Shown: positions 50,838 through 61,174 of the stretch, in pieces
How the letters are laid out: every line of letters starts with the position of its first letter
How positions within the stretch are numbered: the first letter of the stretch is position 1
From: Stentor coeruleus
Taxonomy: Eukaryota; Ciliophora; Heterotrichea; Heterotrichida; Stentoridae
Direction of reading: 5' to 3'
Length of the DNA stretch: 64,000 nt
NCBI GenBank assembly: GCA_001970955.1
Contig: MPUH01000143.1
Span: 31,944-95,943 of the forward strand
The notes under the pieces: model-generated
Told to the model about the DNA's origin: nothing
Seen by the model: only the letters and a program-made list of their open reading frames with translations
The model's database searches: none
Position numbers and translations under genes: made by a program

Positions 50838-51368
50838 TTATTCTGTATTCTGTTTACTCATTAGCTTTTTTATGTACTCTGTATAATATTCAGACATTGC
50901 AAAATGCTGATTGAGCTGATTAATAATACATTTATTGAAGTCGATAATTTTCTGAAACTTTTTCTCCAAATTAGCAGCTTTTTCTTCCATCCTTACTTGA
51001 GCTGATTCCAATATCCTAACTTTTGTTGTCATAGCACTGTTAATTTTATTTTTTTTTCTAGAAACAATTTCACTAAAACAGTGAATTTTCCTTAATAAGT
51101 TAGGCTTTTTCTGTTGAAACTGGGGGTGAGTATATGTGATTGTCTCGTTGTTAACGCATTTAGTAAACGACAGCTCCTTTAATTTCTTTCTAAATTCTTT
51201 TATTTTTATATCTGGAAAATAGTTGCTTAGTATTCTCTGTTCAAACTCTATAAGGTCTTTAATAATGAAGGCATTTCCCTCATTAGCCCAACAAACAATA
51301 GTCTCTAGTGTTGGGTTATTGACTATACTGTATAAACATTTGATAAACTGTGATGTTGTCCCCTTCAT
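50838..51368 (-). CDS. heat-shock-factor-type DNA-binding protein
   Basis: 176 residues. The N-terminal ~95 residues fit an HSF DNA-binding domain: FIKCLYSIVNNP opening, IVCWANEGNAFIIKDLIEFEQ (W..G.sF...D...F), ILSNYFPDIKIKEFRKKLKELSF in place of the usual LP.YFKH.NF.SFVRQLN.YGF, and THPQFQQKKPNLLRKI. A coiled-coil stretch follows (about 115-150), as in the HSF trimerisation region. No transactivation tail. The recognition helix is divergent, so target sites may differ from classical heat-shock elements. Confidence 0.8.
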   Translation of the reverse strand: MKGTTSQFIKCLYSIVNNPTLETIVCWANEGNAFIIKDLIEFEQRILSNYFPDIKIKEFRKKLKELSFTKCVNNETITYTHPQFQQKKPNLLRKIHCFSEIVSRKKNKINSAMTTKVRILESAQVRMEEKAANLEKKFQKIIDFNKCIINQLNQHFAMSEYYTEYIKKLMSKQNTE

Positions 51369-51798
51369 AATAATTAATATAAGAGCTTTTATATAACAGA
51401 ATCTATTTTAATATTTTTTTTGGGTTATTTCTTATAGGACAAGGAGGCAGAATTTTTTTTTATTTCGAAGTTTTCGAAGCAATTTGGACTTGGCGTTGAT
51501 TTTTTTTCTTTTTGAAAAAATGAGTTTTTTTTACGTTCAGGTGTTGGAAGCTGGGGTTTTTTTAGAGGCTGATATTTGGAGTCTTTTGAGGTTTTTGGCC
51601 AATATCATTAGAAAAAGTTTTAAGATTTTTTATCATGTAAATGTAGCGGTTAAGTCATGGGGTTTGAGTTCTTTTGAAATGTTGGGTTGTAAGGCTGAAA
51701 ATGAATCCAAGCACAATCAACGTTTATTACAACAAGTGAGATAAAAGAAATTTTCCATTTTTACATAATAAAATTATAAGTTTTATGAAATATAATAT
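51369..51798. other. intergenic region between HSF-type and kinase genes
   Basis: Strongly G-rich and C-poor on the plus strand near 51440-51720, as expected for the 5' flank of a minus-strand gene here. An 86-codon frame on the plus strand has no ATG at its start, and the opposite strand reads equally protein-like, so I call no gene. Confidence 0.4.
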
Positions 51799-53079
51799 TT
51801 AGTTTAGCCAAGGATGAGACAATGCTTCTTTTGGGGTGAGTCTTAGTAATGGGTCGGTGTTTAGGATTTTTTTTAAAAAGTCGATTAGGTTGTGGTTTTC
51901 GCCGGTTAGGATTTGATCAAGTCGTTGGGGTTTGTCCCAGTTTCCTGTGTTATTTACCTGTTTGTTAGGAAGTAAACCTATAATTTCTTGTATTTGATAT
52001 AGTAGTTGTTGTTCAGAAAAGGCATTGAAAAGTGTTTTGCCTTTGTAAAGTTCAAAAAGAATGCATCCAAAGCTCCACATATCGATTGCACAAGTGAAAT
52101 TACCTTCACTAATCTCAGGAGCGGCATAAGCTAGCATAGGGTAGCTAAAAAGTTCTTTATCTTTATTCAAAATCGCAGAATTAAAATCAATTATTTTATA
52201 ATGAACATCATCACCTATAGGTTTTTTAGCTTGGAGGATGTTTTCAGTATTTAAATCACAATGTATTATGTTATTTGTTTTTAAAAGGTCTAAGGCTTTA
52301 AGAATGTCTATAGCAAGCCTTTGAATATTGTTAGTGTTTTCAAATAAAAGGTCGGATATGCTAGAAACTGACTCAAATAGAAGTTCTTGGACTATAAAAA
52401 GATGTTCTTTGAAGTAGAAATAATCAAAAAGCTTAACGATATTGTGTTGGGAAAGGTCTTTAGAAGAAAATTGTAAAGTTTTAAGGATTCTAAGCTCGTT
52501 AAGACCTCTTTTAAAGCTTTGTTTATCATTTTGAATAACCTTAACGCATACTTTTGTCTTTTTCTGTTTGTCTAAACAAGATAGAAGGCATGATGTTTGG
52601 GTATTTGAAATAATCCTATCTATACGATATTTTTCTGAGATAAACTCTCCGATGATTATAGGGAAATCTCTTGTAATTTCATAACCGGTTCGATTAGGTG
52701 TATAAATATAAGGGATTTCCAATATTTTTTGACTTTGATAATCAAGAGAAAGATATGGAACTTTGTTAACCTCAGCGTTTTCCTCAACTTCTCCAAATGA
52801 AAATGTAGTCTCTTCAGTCCCATTATTACTAAAAGAAAAATCCCTTGAAGGGAGCTGGAGAAATATTTGAGAAGGTAGTTGAGTATTCAAACATTCAAGT
52901 TTTTCTATATGTTCTGCTAGCAAACTTTTTCCTTCATGCAAATTATGTAGTTTTTTTTCAAGCTCCAGCTGATATAAATACAATTTACGTGATCTAAGTA
53001 AATATTCTTCTTTCATTCTTAGGATTTCTTCTTGCATTTTTGCGATTTCTTCGCTTTCATCAATGCTTAAATCAAACAT
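51799..53079 (-). CDS. CMGC (DYRK-like) protein kinase with altered motifs
   Basis: 426 residues. Residues 1-65 form a coiled coil. The kinase domain (about 145-426) has the ATP-binding Lys in KVCVKVIQ (about 177), a catalytic Asp in IIHCDLNTENIL (about 272), AAPEI, and the MWSFGCILFELYKGKTLF block. HCDL and the surrounding pattern resemble DYRK/HIPK kinases. Two usual residues are changed: the Lys after HCDL is Asn, and DFG reads DFN (KIIDFNSAI, about 296). The catalytic and metal Asp remain, so activity is possible but may be weak or unusual. Confidence 0.82.
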   Translation of the reverse strand: MFDLSIDESEEIAKMQEEILRMKEEYLLRSRKLYLYQLELEKKLHNLHEGKSLLAEHIEKLECLNTQLPSQIFLQLPSRDFSFSNNGTEETTFSFGEVEENAEVNKVPYLSLDYQSQKILEIPYIYTPNRTGYEITRDFPIIIGEFISEKYRIDRIISNTQTSCLLSCLDKQKKTKVCVKVIQNDKQSFKRGLNELRILKTLQFSSKDLSQHNIVKLFDYFYFKEHLFIVQELLFESVSSISDLLFENTNNIQRLAIDILKALDLLKTNNIIHCDLNTENILQAKKPIGDDVHYKIIDFNSAILNKDKELFSYPMLAYAAPEISEGNFTCAIDMWSFGCILFELYKGKTLFNAFSEQQLLYQIQEIIGLLPNKQVNNTGNWDKPQRLDQILTGENHNLIDFLKKILNTDPLLRLTPKEALSHPWLN

Positions 53080-53342
53080 TATTTTACAAAATAATTTTTT
53101 TCTAAAGGCAAAATTTTATCGATATAGTTTTTTTTGTAGGGAGTATGTATGTTATTTATGTTTAAAGATAGGGAATTGATATAAATAAAAGAAATAAGAT
53201 AAGCTTGAAAAAAAATGTGATAAAGAGTGAAGAAAAAAGAAGTTTTTGAGGAAAAATTATTGTATTAGGATGAAATTTTTCGGATTTTAGGAATAAGGTT
53301 CATGTTAATTACAGAAAATAAGTATATAGTTTTTTTTGTAAT

Positions 53343-53882
53343 ATGGACTCTGATGGAAGTATAAACAATCTTGTTCTTGGATTTTATGCAAAAACATACG
53401 GTAAAACAAATAAGGACAACACTTTAGCAAACCCGAAAAAAATCTACTTTGACAAATACAATCTTATCAGCATGAACCGAAAAGAAAGAAGCTTACCCCC
53501 AGTCATAAAGCGAGCACTTAATTACTTATACCCAATCCACAAAATCCGTGAATCCAAGCCTGTTACAAAATATGATAAACTTGTTCGAAGGCTTTCAGAG
53601 TTTTCTAACGACCCTTCGTTAAACAGTCCTAAGGTCAGAATTTATAAAAAGAAAAAACTTAGTGTTGATGAAATCCACACTTTAAGAAGTGTAAATCATA
53701 ATAAATCTAACAGTCAAGAATATATAAGTTTGATTGGGTATAATGGACAAGTTGAAAGCGAATATATGATGACAAAACAAGGTGTTGATGAATATAAAAG
53801 CTTATATAGTTTATATTTGAAAGATTCTGGTTTAGGACTTGAAAGAATAAGACCAAGTAAATCTTTTAACAGGCGGAATTAA
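53343..53882 (+). CDS. hypothetical basic protein
   Basis: 179 residues, no recognised domain. Lys, Arg, Ser and Tyr are abundant. There is a central KVRIYKKKKLSVDEIHTLR stretch and a C-terminus ending RPSKSFNRRN. No membrane segment or signal peptide. The ATG at 53343 follows a T-rich leader. It is divergent from the kinase gene (263 bp between start codons). Confidence 0.65.
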   Translation: MDSDGSINNLVLGFYAKTYGKTNKDNTLANPKKIYFDKYNLISMNRKERSLPPVIKRALNYLYPIHKIRESKPVTKYDKLVRRLSEFSNDPSLNSPKVRIYKKKKLSVDEIHTLRSVNHNKSNSQEYISLIGYNGQVESEYMMTKQGVDEYKSLYSLYLKDSGLGLERIRPSKSFNRRN

Positions 53883-54638
53883 CATGATAATTTTTTAAAT
53901 CTGATACAAGTGAAATTTTAATGCTTTTAAAATAACAGCATGTATAAGGATTTATGCTATAAATTTGTTTGAGAATATTTAATGTTTGTTTTAGATTCTT
54001 GATAAGTTAGTTTGATATAAGTAAAAATATTAGTGTTATATTAATATTTTTATGTATTATATTAATATATATTAAAAATTAGTTTTGATTTGTGGAAGCT
54101 AAGATAATATGTTGATGATTGATAATGATAGCTCTAGAATTAAAAATTCACTTATTGAATTATTTCGCAGGGTATAATATGGCAAATCCAACAAGAGATA
54201 ATTAATTATATAATATATATAAGAATAATAACCTTAACTATTTTCATTATCATTCTTAAAATAAATCATATCATCTCTTTTCTATAATAAAAATCTAAAC
54301 CCATACCTTAATAATCCATTAATACCAAAACCTTACAAACATTTTTAAATATTCATTCAAAATAATTTCCCACCAATTCTTCAGTCCAATTTTCCAACTC
54401 TCAACACTTCCAAACTTCTTCTTCCCTATAATTAATCTATAAAAATCAACAAATCTTTTCCATTAAAAAAGCATAATTCCCTTATATTTAATCATATAGC
54501 CATAATAAAAACTAAACTATTGTATATTTAAAATAATTTTCTAGTAGCTTTCACTAATAAAAAATAAATATGCAAAACGANTAAACTATTGTATATTTAA
54601 AATAATTTTCTAGTAGCTTTCACTAATAAAAAATAAAT
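53883..54638. other. intergenic region upstream of the histidine kinase
   Basis: 756 bp. The right half (54260-54500) is C-rich and almost G-free on the plus strand, like other 5' flanks. Contains the left copy of the join at 54581. No gene seen. Confidence 0.4.
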
Positions 54639-54649
54639 ATGCAAAACGA
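54513..54649. repeat. N-marked assembly join with 68-bp duplicated flanks
   Basis: 54513-54580 and 54582-54649 are identical around the N at 54581. Both copies contain the start codon of the histidine kinase; only the right one leads into the gene. Confidence 0.9.
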
Positions 54650-56753
54650 TTCTCAAACAAAGTCAACAGCATTACTTAATGAGTTAAAACAACAAAGCGC
54701 ATTTTTTAGATCCAGTGTATCTGTATCAGTAGGATTGCTTATTGTATCATCTCATTTAGTAGCAGATGCATGCTATTATGGTATTTTTGGGAATATTATT
54801 CAGAAAATTATTCTTGTATTTGTAATTTTACTATTGCAGTTTCCAGTTAAAAGAGTTTCCAAAATCCCTAGACATAGTAAAATGACTAACTTTGCCTTAG
54901 CAGAACTTGTTAATATTGTCACAATCACTTATGCCGTTTCCTTGCATGATCATAATCAAATCATATGGGCCCAGACTTCAGCAGTTCTATCAATTTTCTA
55001 TCAAGGGTTTCTATTTACTGATGTTATATCATCGGCATTATTTGCTGCTAAACAAACTGGTATTTGGGTAATGTCTTTGATCTTCTTCGGGAAATATATT
55101 CCTGAAGACCTACCCGCAGAAATTGTTGGAACATTAAGTCTATGTATTTACTATTTTATCTCAAGCTATTGCAATTCAGTAAAAGATCTTGAATTGTGTG
55201 AATACAAATTACAGTTAGACAGCACTCATCAAAAAATTTACGAAGTTGTCGAGACAATTTCTGACACAATTTGTGTTATAAACCCTAAGCTAGAAGTGAT
55301 TTTTTCTAATTCCTCTGCAAATTATCTAGCAAAAAACAATACAATAATTGAATATCTATCAAAATGCTCTTATCACAGAAAGTACTTTCAAAGTAAAAAT
55401 CAACAAAATACTATTATCGAAGATATGAAAGAAGTTTTTTATTATGATTTAGGTCAAGAAATAGTCTTTGGTGTAGTATATCAAGATCTTATCTACACTG
55501 AATGGAAAGGTAAAATTATTTTATGGGACAGTAAAATTTCTATGATACTTTCTGGAAGAAATGTTACACAATTACTTGATCTTGAAAGAGAATATACTGA
55601 AAGTCAATACAAATCCACACTTTTAAGAACAGTATCTCATGAACTTCGGACCCCAACAAATGCAATATTAGCAATAGCTCAAGTTATAAAAGATAGTAAG
55701 ACTTTAAATGAAGAAAATGAAGAGAATTTAAATATAATTTTAGGGTCATGCAATTATCAGTTATGTTTGATAAATGATTTACTCGATTATGCTCAAATTA
55801 TAGCTGGAAGTTTAAAAGTAAACTATTTAGCTTTTGATTTAAGGAATTTAGTTAGAGAATGTTTGAAGCTTATTGAAATTCAGTTGCATGGCAGGGCGAT
55901 AAAATTGAATATGTTGTTTAAAGATGTTCCATCGATGATTAATAGTGACCCTTATAGAATGAAGCAGATTATTTTAAATCTTTTAAGCAATGCGCAGAAA
56001 TTTACGTTGAAAGGGGTGATTTGTATAGAAGTTTCTTATAAAATCGGTTTTTTGACTATTAAATGTCGGGATACAGGGATTGGTATTCCTCAAGAAAAGT
56101 ATTCAACTTTATTTACTCAGTATGGGAAAATTGAAGATTCTTTTACTTTAAATCCTCAGGGTGTTGGCTTAGGATTAGTTATTTCTAATATGCTCGTTAA
56201 GAAAATAGGTGGAGAAGGGATAAAAGTCAAGTCAGAAATCAATAAAGGGTCATGTTTTTCTTTTAGGATTAAAAATGATGAGATACTCAAACAGTCAATT
56301 GAAATTCCTGAAGAAAATGCACATGTCAGCTTACCTACTTTATGGGTTAGAGCTGTTCATCAAAAAATAGAAATCCTCATTGTAGATGATACATATTTCA
56401 ATATTTTGGCTGTTACACAAATACTTAAATGTGAAGGAATTTTATGCTCTTTTGCTTTAAATGGTCATGATGCTATAGAAAAAATTAAATCATCAAACTA
56501 TTCTTGCATATTAATGGATTGTGAAATGCCAATTTTAGATGGTTGGGAAACATCTAGGAAAATTAAGGAACTTTATGCTAATAAAGAAATATCTTATTTA
56601 CCACCAATAATTGCTTCAACAGCTTATAATTCGGATGTTGTAAAAGATAAATGCTTTGAATGTGGAATGTGTGATGTTTTATTAAAACCATGTGAAAAGG
56701 ATATTTTGATGAGCAGAATCTGTTATTGGATTTCAAAATCTAATATGTATTAA
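54639..56753 (+). CDS. hybrid sensor histidine kinase
   Basis: 704 residues. Four or more hydrophobic segments occupy about 25-190. A PAS-like linker follows, then the kinase: H-box TVSHELRTPTNA (phospho-His about 333), N-box ILNLLSNAQKF (about 446), G1 box RDTGIGIP (about 477) and a G2-like GVGLGLVISN. A receiver domain is fused at the C-terminus: ILIVDD (about 582), phospho-acceptor Asp in LMDCEMP (about 626), and Lys in LLKPCE (about 681). All key residues are present. Two-component hybrids are known in ciliates. The ligand is unknown. Confidence 0.93.
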   Translation: MQNDSQTKSTALLNELKQQSAFFRSSVSVSVGLLIVSSHLVADACYYGIFGNIIQKIILVFVILLLQFPVKRVSKIPRHSKMTNFALAELVNIVTITYAVSLHDHNQIIWAQTSAVLSIFYQGFLFTDVISSALFAAKQTGIWVMSLIFFGKYIPEDLPAEIVGTLSLCIYYFISSYCNSVKDLELCEYKLQLDSTHQKIYEVVETISDTICVINPKLEVIFSNSSANYLAKNNTIIEYLSKCSYHRKYFQSKNQQNTIIEDMKEVFYYDLGQEIVFGVVYQDLIYTEWKGKIILWDSKISMILSGRNVTQLLDLEREYTESQYKSTLLRTVSHELRTPTNAILAIAQVIKDSKTLNEENEENLNIILGSCNYQLCLINDLLDYAQIIAGSLKVNYLAFDLRNLVRECLKLIEIQLHGRAIKLNMLFKDVPSMINSDPYRMKQIILNLLSNAQKFTLKGVICIEVSYKIGFLTIKCRDTGIGIPQEKYSTLFTQYGKIEDSFTLNPQGVGLGLVISNMLVKKIGGEGIKVKSEINKGSCFSFRIKNDEILKQSIEIPEENAHVSLPTLWVRAVHQKIEILIVDDTYFNILAVTQILKCEGILCSFALNGHDAIEKIKSSNYSCILMDCEMPILDGWETSRKIKELYANKEISYLPPIIASTAYNSDVVKDKCFECGMCDVLLKPCEKDILMSRICYWISKSNMY

Positions 56754-57477
56754 GTGTATTTATTACTGAAGATGCTTAGTTCAGTAATAGTTTTAAAAAT
56801 AGATCATAACACCTGTTATAGAGAATATTATGTAGTAATCTTATAAAGGATTTATTATATATTGATAGGCTTATAATAGAATTAAAACTTTGTTTAGATA
56901 TCGTATCATGAATTATATTTATGATAAAATAACTTGAAAGGTCAGAATTATTAAGGCTTGTTGAGAGTTTCCACTTTGAATCCATATTATTAAGTTAATA
57001 TATCAATCTTCAATATTTAGTCTTAATATTATTTCTTAGGGTTTTATTATTATTTACATCTACTACAATATCTTGAAATCAATTTGGTATGTTTTTAGTA
57101 TATTTTCCCCAAATCTTATTTTACTATATCAAAAATACACATTTTTTTATATATTCAGGTTTTGTTAGATAAAATTTTACCATAAATCTAATTTACCTAT
57201 ATCTAAGTACTTTCAATAAATATTAAGTTTTTTCCAAATTATATTCATCAGAAAATAATTCAAAATCAAATCTCAACCTATCACATTTTATCTCTCAAAG
57301 CAAACTTAATTTTTCTATCCCTATCAACCCTCAAAGTCACTATTTCACATGAATTTCTTCACATTCAATCATCAAAAAAATCTCTTTTCTACCAAAACCC
57401 TCATACTCCTAAGCACTTTATTTCAATAAAACCCCAACAGTAAAAAAAGATAACAATTTACTAATAAAATTCACAAA
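56754..57477. other. intergenic region upstream of the TTLL gene
   Basis: 724 bp. The last ~240 bases before the ATG at 57478 are C-rich and G-poor. A 69-codon minus-strand frame near 56776-56985 lacks features of a gene, and I leave it out. Confidence 0.4.
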
Positions 57478-59388
57478 ATGCAAAGAAATTCTCATTCCTC
57501 AATAAAAATTCCTATTCGCACAGCCTCATCCTTCACAAGTGAAAAAGTTAAAGCAATAAAAATCTTCTCTCAAGACTTCGAAATTCCAGGTTTAACTCGC
57601 AACAGAAACCCTAATCTCGATAAAGCTCTTATAACAAAAAATTTCACATCATTAGAAGTATCTCGAGGAACTTCACGTCCATTAACCGAAGCAGCAAAAA
57701 AAGACTATAAAATCAGAACATCAGTCAAATCAAAAACCCCTTATAACGACTATAGAAAATTGTTTTGCCCAGTTTGCAAGCTCGGCAAGTGTGCTTGTGC
57801 AAGACAGAAATTCAAACTTTCAGTAAACAAATCAGAAGAAATCGACTCGGAACCTGATGAAAAACTAAGTATTGAAAGGTTTAAAGGTTTTGGAGGTAAA
57901 GTTGTATTATTGATAAAAAGTATTTATCCATGGCGTCAACCTACTGTTGTTTTTGATTATCCTGATCATTGTCATAAGGCTTCAAGAATGAATTCAAGAA
58001 TTTTTGTTATGAAAGAAGAGGAAATTAAAGCTAAACATTTGACGTTTAGAGTTTCGGATAGTGCGACTTCTTATAATTGTTTTATTAGTGCTTTTTTACA
58101 TGCTGGATTTACGCAGACAAGTGGGAGTTCATATAATGTGACTATTTCTGGAGTACCAAAACCTGATCATATGAAGGAAATGAACCCTTATCAGAAAATC
58201 AACCACTTTCCTGGAATATGGCAGTTGGGGAGGAAGGATAATTTGTGGAGGAATATGCTGAAAATGAGAAGGAAATATGGAAAAGCATATGACTTTTGTC
58301 CTTATACGTATTTGCTACCAGAGGATTTTTCAAGGCTTCAGGCTGAGAGGGAAGAAAATCCGAAAGCTTTGTGGATACTAAAGCCTTCTGCTATGTCTTG
58401 CGGCAGAGGTATCAGGGTAATCTCAGGTAAGACTAAACTTTCTAGCAAAAAAACAGGATATATTGTATCAAAATACATCTTAAATCCTCACACTTTGAAT
58501 GGATATAAATACGATTTAAGGATATATGTTGGAGTTGTAAGCTTCGACCCTCTTAGAATTTATATATACAAAGAAGGCCTAGTAAGATTCGCAACAGAAA
58601 AATATACAACTGAGCATAAAACTTTAAAAAAAAGATACATCCACCTAACAAATTTCAGTGTAAACAAAAAATCAGCAAAATTCGTCAAAAACACTGACGC
58701 TGAAGCTGATGGCGAGGGTTCCAAATGGAGCTTAAAAGCCTTAAGAAAAAAGTATGAAGAAATTGGCATCAACTATGATGAAGTTTTTAATAAAATCGAA
58801 GACATTGCCATAAAAACTATCATAGCAGTAGAGCCTCATATTGTTAACAGTCTAAATCAAGGGTGCAAAAATCGTAATAATTGTTTCGAAACCTATGGTT
58901 TCGACATTCTTCTTGATGATACATTAAAACCTTGGTTACTTGAAGTTAATGTTTGCCCATCTTTAGCATCTTCATCTCCATTAGATAAACAAATCAAAAC
59001 TTCTTTAATGTGTGATATTTTTACTCTTTCAAGCATAATCCCATATGATCGTGCTGATTTCGAAAAAGAACAAGAATATATAAAATCAAGCAGACTTTAT
59101 GGTATAGACAAATCTTCACGTCTTGGGCATAGGAATTTAACAGTATTAGGATCTTGTAAAAGCCTTGAAGATTTTACACTTAGTTATGAGGATATTGAAA
59201 TCCTAGCTGAATGTGATGAAGATAAAGACAAATGTGGGGATTTTAACAGAATTTTCCCTTTAAAAGAAAATATCGATATATATTCAGGGTATTTTGATGT
59301 TGTCCGATATAATAATACCCTTCTTTGGATGCATTTGAAATCAGAAAGCAACATATTAGAAAATATACAAAAGTCTTTAATAAGCTAA
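57478..59388 (+). CDS. tubulin tyrosine ligase-like (TTLL) glutamylase
   Basis: 636 residues. A Cys-rich knuckle (FCPVCKLGKCACARQ, about 98-113) precedes the TTL domain. The domain shows NHFPGIWQLGRKDNLWRN, the ATP-grasp element LWILKPSAMSCGRGI (about 298), DLRIYVGV, the HLTNFSVNKK motif, and ETYGFDILLDDTLKPWLLEVN (about 470-490) with SLASSSPLD. The pattern is closest to the TTLL4/TTLL5-type polyglutamylases, which add glutamate chains to tubulin tails in cilia and cortical microtubules. Substrate preference is not certain. Its stop overlaps the stop region of the opposite-strand gene by 12 nt. Confidence 0.92.
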   Translation: MQRNSHSSIKIPIRTASSFTSEKVKAIKIFSQDFEIPGLTRNRNPNLDKALITKNFTSLEVSRGTSRPLTEAAKKDYKIRTSVKSKTPYNDYRKLFCPVCKLGKCACARQKFKLSVNKSEEIDSEPDEKLSIERFKGFGGKVVLLIKSIYPWRQPTVVFDYPDHCHKASRMNSRIFVMKEEEIKAKHLTFRVSDSATSYNCFISAFLHAGFTQTSGSSYNVTISGVPKPDHMKEMNPYQKINHFPGIWQLGRKDNLWRNMLKMRRKYGKAYDFCPYTYLLPEDFSRLQAEREENPKALWILKPSAMSCGRGIRVISGKTKLSSKKTGYIVSKYILNPHTLNGYKYDLRIYVGVVSFDPLRIYIYKEGLVRFATEKYTTEHKTLKKRYIHLTNFSVNKKSAKFVKNTDAEADGEGSKWSLKALRKKYEEIGINYDEVFNKIEDIAIKTIIAVEPHIVNSLNQGCKNRNNCFETYGFDILLDDTLKPWLLEVNVCPSLASSSPLDKQIKTSLMCDIFTLSSIIPYDRADFEKEQEYIKSSRLYGIDKSSRLGHRNLTVLGSCKSLEDFTLSYEDIEILAECDEDKDKCGDFNRIFPLKENIDIYSGYFDVVRYNNTLLWMHLKSESNILENIQKSLIS

Positions 59389-60661
59389 TCTATGAGTTTT
59401 AGATAAATAACCAAGGTCTTTTAATGAATTGTTTAATAGATTTCTAGCTGAAAGTGCAGAAATTTCGTTTAAAGACAGCTCATGACGTGATTCAATCACT
59501 GGTTTTTTTATCATAAAAGTAGGTTTACGGCCTTTGAGTTTACTTTCTATAGTCTTCCGAATCCCTTCGCTTAGCTGAGCATGGATTTTTTTCTCAGACA
59601 ATGACACCCGTAGTTGCATTGATAAAATCTTTAATTCCCTTAAACATTTAGCAGCACTTCTACCTTTATATTCTATATTTTTAACTATTTTCTTAGCAAA
59701 AAGTTCTTCGTTTGGATACAATTTTTCCCCTTTAACTACTTTATCAATCCAAGATTTATATGTTATATTTCTTATAGACTCTTGTTGTTTAGTAATTTCT
59801 TCAATTGCTTGATCGATTTTATCTTTGACAGTAAGACGATTTTTCACTAAGGGAATTTGAGGGTNCTATATTTTTAACTATTTTCTTAGCAAAAAGTTCT
59901 TCGTTTGGATACAATTTTTCCCCTTTAACAACTTTATCAATCCAAGATTTATATGTTATATTCCTTATAGACTCTTGTTGTTTAGTAATTTCTTCAATTG
60001 CTTGATCGATTTTATCTTTGACAGTAAGACGATTTTTCACTAAGGGAATTTGAGGGGTTTTTTTAATTTTTTTCTCTTTAATTTTTTGAGCTTTATGACT
60101 TGGGATAACTGGTTGAGAGACTCGAGTGGTTATTATTGGCATATAAGAATATGAGTTTATACCAAGACAATAATTAGTTTTTTCAGTTATAAGAAAAGTA
60201 ATTTCGAGTTGGGATAATTTGCAGTTGTGTTGTTTTATTTCTTTATCTATTATGAGTTTTATGACTTCCATTGTTCTTTTCATGTTGGATTCTTTGATTA
60301 TGGAGTTGATGAGTTTGTTACATTTGAAACTTTCTGGGAACCAGGTGGTTTGGACTTCTGTTGCATCTTTGATGAACTCTTGGATGACGAATTCGTTTGA
60401 TAATGGGGTTTTCGACGTGTAGATTGAGGTAATTCCATTTTGCTTTATTAGAGAATAGTCTTCTTTAGATCTTTTCCATATTTTCAGTATGTCTGGGATA
60501 TCTCCTTCACTGACTTCAGCAAATTTTAAAGAGCCTGAGTCGCTTGTCATATAGATAATTTCTTCGAAACCGAAACCTTTTATGATACTTTTTGGCACGC
60601 TAATTCCAATTTTAAAATCAGAATCGTAAAATAGCTTGTATAAGTGAATACTTTTTGCCAT
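59377..60661 (-). CDS. hypothetical basic protein, broken by an assembly join
   Basis: Two overlapping frames are one gene split by an N-marked duplication (59673-60057). Removing 193 nt leaves 364 codons (363 residues) in one frame. The N-terminal part (SIHLYKLFYDSDFKIGISVPK) looks globular and the C-terminal half is a basic helical region. I do not recognise the family. It converges with the TTLL gene, and the two coding regions share 59377-59388. Confidence 0.7.
59673..60057. repeat. N-marked assembly join with ~191-bp duplicated flanks
   Basis: 59673-59863 and 59866-60057 flank the N at 59865 with at least two base differences. The 193-nt offset shifts frame, splitting the 59377-60661 gene. 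Confidence 0.9.
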
Positions 60662-61174
60662 TCTTAGAATTTATTTTGATGAAAACTAGAATTAATATAA
60701 AATTTAGGTTTATCGGAAAGATTGCATAATTCTTTGAGGTTAATAATAATTTATAGAAGGTTTAGAAAAGATTGTAATTTTTATATGCTGTTTTGATAAA
60801 AAAAAAACATAGAAAGGTTTAAATTGGAAGTTTGTTTAATATATATACAAAGAGTGAAATCATAGTTCTAAATTGAAACCATTAATAATGCCAAAAATTT
60901 TCAGCCTGTCACTAAAGTATTTATTTATTTCACATACTCTTATCCCAGCATTACATCAAAAACGCCTCCTAAACCCATTAAAAAATCAAATCCCCCAAAA
61001 AATCTCTTCTAACAAATTCCCTTCCAAATAAGTTTACCTATAATAAAACCCTCACTTAGTCACTCTAACTAATATCCTACCCCGAAATCTCCTAATTTTC
61101 ATAGTCTATTACATACTTATTTTTCAATACATATTATTAAGTTCCATTTACCTAACTGTTAAATTTTAAATAAT
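60662..61174. other. divergent intergenic region
   Basis: 513 bp between the divergent 59377 gene and the second LITAF gene. The right ~250 bases are C-rich and G-poor. No specific site recognised. Confidence 0.4.

Noticed and set aside
51484-51744. 86-codon plus-strand frame between the HSF-type and kinase genes
   Set aside because: No ATG at its start, and the opposite strand looks equally coding; probably an effect of strand-biased composition.
56776-56985. 69-codon minus-strand frame after the histidine kinase
   Set aside because: Rich in Ser, Ile, Asn and Leu as expected for AT-rich DNA; no motif, no supporting context.
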